From Leptospiraceae bacterium (GTDB lineage: Bacteria; Spirochaetota; Leptospiria; Leptospirales; Leptospiraceae): 45,988 nt of DNA. The notes beneath the pieces were generated by a model. It was not told the origin of the DNA. It saw only the letters and a list, made by a program, of their open reading frames with translations, and searched no databases. Below, piece by piece: positions 42,178 to 45,988 of the stretch (positions within the stretch are counted from its first letter, which is position 1; each line of letters begins with the position of its first letter). The DNA lies in assembly GCA_027485405.1 (NCBI GenBank), contig JAIXRB010000058.1, positions 1 through 45,988 of the forward strand, read 5' to 3'. The position numbers were made by a program, and so were the translations under genes.

Positions 42178-43350
42178 ATGTTCCCGAATTTTGAAACCAA
42201 TGCAATCCGAGCACAGCTCCCTAGATCCAACGAAAAAGAGCATTCTGTTCCCTTATTCTTAACATCTTCCTTTATTTTTGACGATGCGGAGCATGCTAGG
42301 GCTTTGTTTGCTGAAGAAGTTACGGGCAACCAGTACAGCCGATTCTCGAATCCTAATACAACGGAGCTTATCAATAAGCTTTGCATTTTAGAAGGCACGG
42401 AAGATGGGGTTCCCACTGCTTCAGGAATGGCAGGGGTTTTTCTTTCTATGTTTTCGCTTTTAAAAGCTGGCGATCATGTGATCGTTTCGCGCTCGATTTT
42501 TGGTTCTACTCACCAAGTTTTAACCATCATTTTTCCACGTTATCAGATCAGCCATACATACGTAGACATTGGTGATGAAGAGGCTTGGGAGAAAGCCGTG
42601 CAACCAAACACAAAATTAGCGTTTATTGAAACTCCTTCCAATCCAGCGCTGGACATCATTGATTTGGAATGGTTTTCTGGTTTTTGTAAAAAACATAAGA
42701 TTATTTCCATCGTGGACAATTGTTTTTGTACCCCTTATATTCAAAAACCAGCTAATTGGGGTATTGATATTGTTGTACACTCTGGAACCAAGTTTATGGA
42801 TGGACAAGGGAGAGTATTGGCTGGTGCCGTTCTTGGTCCAAAGCATTTGATCAAAGACATTCGTTTTATGTCCAGACATACTGGTCCATCGCTATCTCCT
42901 TTCAATGCTTGGATACTTTCAAAAAGTTTAGAAACCCTCGCTGTCAGAATGGAAGCACACTCTAAAAATGCTTTGGAACTTGCGACACTTCTCCAAAACC
43001 ACAGTGAAATAGAATTAGTAAAATACCCATTTTTAGAATCGCATCCTCAGTTTAAAACTGCTAAAAAGCAAATGAAGCTAGGTGGTGGAGTTCTGAGTTT
43101 TATTGTCAAAGGTGGATTGGAAAGAGGTAGAAAATTTTTGGATGCACTGACTTGGTTCTCTCTCACAGCAAATTTAGGCGATACAAGAACTACGGCAACG
43201 CATCCTGCCTCTACAACACATGCAAAACTGAAAGAAGAAGAGCGAGTCGCCGTAGGAATCCAACCAGGATTGATTCGAATCTCCGTGGGATTAGAACACA
43301 TTGAAGATATAAAAGCTGAAATCGAAGGTGCGTTGAGTAAGTCCAAGTAA
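42178..43350 (+). CDS. O-succinylhomoserine sulfhydrylase-like PLP enzyme (MetZ/Cys-Met metabolism)
   Basis: PLP-dependent enzyme of the Cys/Met metabolism family, 390 residues. The PLP-binding segment SGTKFMDGQGRVLAGAVLG (Lys at about 207) has the K-x-x-D-G-Q-G-R-V-L-x-G-A-V form of MetZ proteins, which use sulfide and an activated homoserine to make homocysteine. A conserved NQYSRFSNPNTTEL and SGMAGVF lie near the N-terminus. A cystathionine gamma-synthase (MetB) cannot be excluded. It starts a transcript after a 134-nt gap with no clear ribosome site. cysE follows after 28 nt, so the two link serine activation to sulfur amino acid supply. Confidence 0.85.
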   Translation: MFPNFETNAIRAQLPRSNEKEHSVPLFLTSSFIFDDAEHARALFAEEVTGNQYSRFSNPNTTELINKLCILEGTEDGVPTASGMAGVFLSMFSLLKAGDHVIVSRSIFGSTHQVLTIIFPRYQISHTYVDIGDEEAWEKAVQPNTKLAFIETPSNPALDIIDLEWFSGFCKKHKIISIVDNCFCTPYIQKPANWGIDIVVHSGTKFMDGQGRVLAGAVLGPKHLIKDIRFMSRHTGPSLSPFNAWILSKSLETLAVRMEAHSKNALELATLLQNHSEIELVKYPFLESHPQFKTAKKQMKLGGGVLSFIVKGGLERGRKFLDALTWFSLTANLGDTRTTATHPASTTHAKLKEEERVAVGIQPGLIRISVGLEHIEDIKAEIEGALSKSK

Positions 43351-43378
43351 ATTGAATTAAGTCTAAGTTACAACGCCT

Positions 43379-44236
43379 ATGCAAAACGAAGCCTTCTTTA
43401 GACAGATTTTAGAAAAACAAGCCGAAGAAAGCAATAACTACGGGGGACGATTAGTAGGAGAACAGTTTATCCTAGAGCTTTTGGGGATTCTGCTTCCAGG
43501 CTATTTTACTGAAAAACGTTACAATTCGGTTGAAGAGCTAGATTCACATTTAACGACATTCTTAGAACAAGCAAAAAAAGTCATTCTTCCTTATATGAAA
43601 GGCGATCCTAATCGAACCTTGATCCAAACGGCGGAACAGATCATTGAGAATTTCAAAAATGAACTTCCTTCCATTTACGAATCTATTTGGTTAGATGCTA
43701 AAGCCGCCTATCAGTGGGATCCTGCCGCAGAAAGTTTGCGCGAGGTAATTCTCGCTTATCCTGGTGTATTTGCAATTTCAGTGTATCGAGTTGCTCATGC
43801 ACTTTATAAGTTGGGAGTTCCAGTGTTTCCTCGAATTTTAACGGAATTTGCTCACGAAAAAACAGGCATTGACATTCACCCTGGAGCAAAGATTGGTAAG
43901 TCTTTCTTTATGGACCATGGAACTGGGATTGTGATCGGTGGAACTACTGAAATTCACGACAATGTCCGGATTTTTCAGGGTGTCACTTTGGGAGCCCTTT
44001 CTGTTTCCAAGGAATTAGCGCATGTAAAACGACATCCTACAATTCAGGAAAATGTGATTATTTATGCAGGGGCAACTATCTTGGGGGGCAATACTGTCAT
44101 TGGTCGAAATTCCGTAATTGGGGGGAATGCCTGGGTAACCGCTTCTGTACCTTCTTTTTCGATGGTGTTTCAAAAGAATGAGATCAAAGTTCGGAATGCA
44201 CCAGAGTTAGATGATGTGATTGATTTTTCAATTTGA
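43379..44236 (+). CDS. cysE: serine O-acetyltransferase
   Basis: Makes O-acetylserine, the acceptor for sulfide in cysteine synthesis. The 285 residues have an N-terminal helical domain (about 1-150) and a C-terminal left-handed beta-helix of hexapeptide repeats (about 160-265). The active-site region reads IDIHPGAKIGKSFFMDHGTGIVIGGTTEIHDNV, with the catalytic Asp-His in MDHGTG, followed by IFQGVTLG and KRHPTIQENVIIYAGATILGGNTVIG. It pairs with the metZ-like gene upstream (28 nt). It is convergent with the cytochrome gene 17 nt away. Confidence 0.93.
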   Translation: MQNEAFFRQILEKQAEESNNYGGRLVGEQFILELLGILLPGYFTEKRYNSVEELDSHLTTFLEQAKKVILPYMKGDPNRTLIQTAEQIIENFKNELPSIYESIWLDAKAAYQWDPAAESLREVILAYPGVFAISVYRVAHALYKLGVPVFPRILTEFAHEKTGIDIHPGAKIGKSFFMDHGTGIVIGGTTEIHDNVRIFQGVTLGALSVSKELAHVKRHPTIQENVIIYAGATILGGNTVIGRNSVIGGNAWVTASVPSFSMVFQKNEIKVRNAPELDDVIDFSI

Positions 44237-44253
44237 AGAAGGATTATAGATTC

Positions 44254-45483
44254 TTATTGGTTCTTGGTCTTGAGTTTTGATTTCAAACTTTCGATTTCTA
44301 ACGTTTTCGAAAAAAGAAGATACCCGCTGGCTTTCTTTTGGATGAGTGATAGATCCAAACTCTCGTTTTGAGAGGCAGATCTCTGACTTTTCAAAGGTTC
44401 CTTTTGATTGTGTTCAAATTTCCTTATGTACATTTCGTCTGGTTCCACCAAAGCTTCGAAAATGAACTGTTTATAGTTTAAAAGACTTTCATTTTTGATT
44501 TCAACAAACCATTCCCTTACTTCTCCAGGTTTTAGTCGAGTATCGAAGAACTCTTCTGTTAAGTGGATATCTAAGTGCCTTCCAATCAAAGACTCTTCCA
44601 GAATCTCATTCGTTCCATTTTCTCTCTGACCTAAGATTCTAACTTGAATCAATGGAATCATATATGTTGGAAATTTGTGGCCAATGTAGGAGGATTCAAT
44701 TGTGCCTATCAACTTAGTCTGATTTGGTTTTGAGGATTGAATTGCCTTCCAATCAATTGTAAGCCCGCTTAAAACGAATTCGCGATCATGTATTCCTTTC
44801 CATACATGAGCTCGATTTGGCATATGGCAAGTTTGGCACTCTGTCCCATTCTTAGAAAATCGAGATGCTTTCCATTCCGAGTATGTCTCCATCATTCTTT
44901 TTTGTGCCACTAGCTGACCATTTGGAGGAGATTCATGACACGATTTGCAGAATTCTGAACTTGAAAATTGTGATTTGATAATAAATCCATTGTGAGGTGA
45001 TTGGCCAATCAGTTTGCTTTGTCTAGGAACAGGTCCTAATCTTTTGTGGTTTCGAACATGACAACTAGCACAAAGAAGACCATGGTTTTCTTGTTTTTGA
45101 GATAAGAATTCAGCCCAGTGCTGACTAGACCTGGATGATAGACCCAAGGATTCTTTGACCATTTCCCTGGTTTCAAAAAGTGGAGAATGACATCGAAAGC
45201 AATTCTCTCTATCAGTTGCAGAAAGGCTCGGGAGCTCCCACTTTAAACCTACATCCATTGACTTTGAATGAAGAGATTGTGACCATTTTTGGTATTGCTC
45301 CAAATGACAAGTTTTACACGAGGTTGGTTCCAAGCTTTTTTCCAAATCCGTGAAATGGGAAGGAGGCTGTCCTTGCGCCGCTAAATTCTTTTCGAAATGC
45401 CCTCTGTAAAATCCTTTTTGACTTTTGGAGCACTGGGCTCCAAACATTAATAAACTAACAAGTAAAGGGATTAACCCCCGCAC
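44254..45483 (-). CDS. pentaheme cytochrome c lipoprotein
   Basis: A 409-residue exported protein, probably a lipoprotein: MRGLIPLLVSLLMFGAQC, Cys18, with Gln before the Cys as in other spirochaetal lipoproteins. Five CxxCH heme sites are at Cys56-His60, Cys95-His99, Cys138-His142, Cys179-His183 and Cys216-His220. Three extra His-rich turns (HSKSMDV, HNKRLG-like region, HVWKGIHD) could give the second axial ligands. The rest (about 230-400) is a beta-rich domain with no heme. The cytochrome c554/multiheme family fits, with an electron-transfer or sulfur/nitrogen redox role. The GTG start at 45483 overlaps the upstream rhodanese stop by 13 nt, so the two are translated together. Confidence 0.88.
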   Translation of the reverse strand: MRGLIPLLVSLLMFGAQCSKSQKGFYRGHFEKNLAAQGQPPSHFTDLEKSLEPTSCKTCHLEQYQKWSQSLHSKSMDVGLKWELPSLSATDRENCFRCHSPLFETREMVKESLGLSSRSSQHWAEFLSQKQENHGLLCASCHVRNHKRLGPVPRQSKLIGQSPHNGFIIKSQFSSSEFCKSCHESPPNGQLVAQKRMMETYSEWKASRFSKNGTECQTCHMPNRAHVWKGIHDREFVLSGLTIDWKAIQSSKPNQTKLIGTIESSYIGHKFPTYMIPLIQVRILGQRENGTNEILEESLIGRHLDIHLTEEFFDTRLKPGEVREWFVEIKNESLLNYKQFIFEALVEPDEMYIRKFEHNQKEPLKSQRSASQNESLDLSLIQKKASGYLLFSKTLEIESLKSKLKTKNQ

Positions 45484-45988
45484 GCATTTCCCCCAGCTCC
45501 TGCTGAAGCACCTCCAGCGGAACCACTTGAACTTGAGCCTGATGTCGATCCTCGCAAACTTGCCTTGTCGTCTTCCGTGATTTTACTCGTAGACCTAGAA
45601 AAAGCCAGAGTTGTCGAATAACTGAAATTTGGTATGGTGTTGGTGCTTGAGTTTTGCACCAAATTAGAAGAAACAGCAGTTTGGTCTGTTCGCCATGGTG
45701 AATTTGTAGGTAGGTTTGTCCAAGTAATATCATCGGTTGCTCTGGCGGCAAAAGAGCTCCATTCTACCCAGGACCCATCATAGAGCCGACTACCATATCC
45801 TAAAATGGAGTTTGCAACAAACAACCCAATGGCTCCTCTTTGACCATTGCTACAATAGGAAATTACTTGTCTTGAACCATCAATTCCTGCCGCTGAAAGC
45901 AAAGTCCTGATCGCTGACAAAGATTTGAATCGCAAATCCAAAGTGGATGTTGAATTTAGATCGCCATTGTTTACAAGCCCATCGGTAA
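45471..45988 (-). CDS. second rhodanese-like protein, 3' part (5' end outside window)
   Basis: The frame is open from the window edge to the stop at 45471, giving 171 complete codons. The visible part is the catalytic rhodanese domain: LSAAGIDGSRQVISYCSNGQRGAIGLF with a Cys loop close to CxxGxR, then SILGYGSRLYDGSWVEW. It aligns with the C-terminal half of the tandem-rhodanese lipoprotein at 23294 (LFADAGW, SQC, SILGYPTTYYDGSLTEW). After a shared PWRTD region comes a low-complexity Gly/Ser/Ala tail (about the last 25 residues) ending N-A-C-G-G. The true start is outside the window; a TTG at 45941 lies inside the domain and is not the start. Its function is probably sulfur transfer, linked with the overlapping pentaheme cytochrome gene. 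Confidence 0.82.
   Translation of the reverse strand, partial: TDGLVNNGDLNSTSTLDLRFKSLSAIRTLLSAAGIDGSRQVISYCSNGQRGAIGLFVANSILGYGSRLYDGSWVEWSSFAARATDDITWTNLPTNSPWRTDQTAVSSNLVQNSSTNTIPNFSYSTTLAFSRSTSKITEDDKASLRGSTSGSSSSGSAGGASAGAGGNACGG

Noticed and set aside
42128..42262. Short open frame from ATG at 42128 overlapping the metZ-like start
   Set aside because: It is out of frame with the enzyme, only about 45 codons, with no recognisable motif and no supporting ribosome site.
45471..45500. C-terminal Gly-Gly of the second rhodanese as a ThiS/MoaD-like sulfur carrier
   Set aside because: Those carriers are small folded ubiquitin-like proteins with an activating enzyme; this is a low-complexity tail on an apparently exported protein with no such partner visible.
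1..45988. tRNA or rRNA genes, CRISPR arrays, insertion sequences, riboswitches, phage genes
   Set aside because: None was recognised by reading; a tRNAscan or Rfam search would be needed to exclude small RNAs.

Overview
The window is a gene-dense, AT-leaning (about 40% GC by eye) chromosomal segment of housekeeping genes. The most likely source is a leptospire or close relative (Spirochaetes). This rests on the run cdsA-dxr-rseP-proS-trpB-trpA, a CHASE2 adenylate cyclase next to dxs, loose spirochaetal lipoboxes (Q or E before the lipidated Cys), a short HisG, and several proteins that look lineage-restricted. The genus call is inference from memory of gene order. I see no rRNA, tRNA, CRISPR array, insertion sequence or phage gene.

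Layout. 1-6858 (+): end of cdsA, dxr, rseP, proS, trpB, trpA, tightly packed. 6949-11702 (+): CHASE2 adenylate cyclase, dxs, a small TPR protein. 11683-12589 (-): a lipoprotein and a small conserved hypothetical. 12669-13358 (+): a hypothetical protein, meeting tail-to-tail a minus-strand 845-residue protein with a cNMP-binding-like N-terminus (13355-15892). 15959-21056 (+): aroA, cmk, rpsA, TPR membrane protein, hisG. 21129-23165 (+): rpmF, plsX, fabG, closed by a strong terminator. 23294-24877 (-): tandem-rhodanese lipoprotein. 25282-29457 (+): acpP with its terminator, rnc, NUDIX, aroB, MscS channel, MORN-type protein. 29480-31468 (-): two unknown membrane proteins. 31526-39338 (+): LolC/E-LolD ABC system, a shortened McsA/McsB-like protein, clpC, a small membrane protein, a TPR protein, mtaB. 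39335-42043 (+): a membrane-fusion protein, ABC permease and ATPase. 42178-44236 (+): metZ-like gene and cysE. 44254-45988 (-): pentaheme cytochrome c lipoprotein and a second rhodanese, cut by the window edge.

Genes that work together: dxs and dxr (isoprenoid MEP pathway); aroA and aroB (shikimate) with trpA/trpB; rpmF-plsX-fabG and acpP (fatty acid and phospholipid supply, with cdsA); rseP, the Lol-type transporter and clpC (envelope and protein quality control); metZ and cysE (sulfur amino acids) beside the rhodanese/cytochrome pair. Stop/start overlaps are common, and four use the quadruplet TTGA, so translational coupling with TTG starts is a recurring habit here.

Most interesting items: the McsA-zinc-finger/partial McsB arginine-kinase-like gene just upstream of clpC; the two paralogous exported rhodaneses, one with a Gly/Ser tail ending Cys-Gly-Gly and overlapping a pentaheme cytochrome gene; and the acpP terminator that lies flush against the TTG start of rnc.
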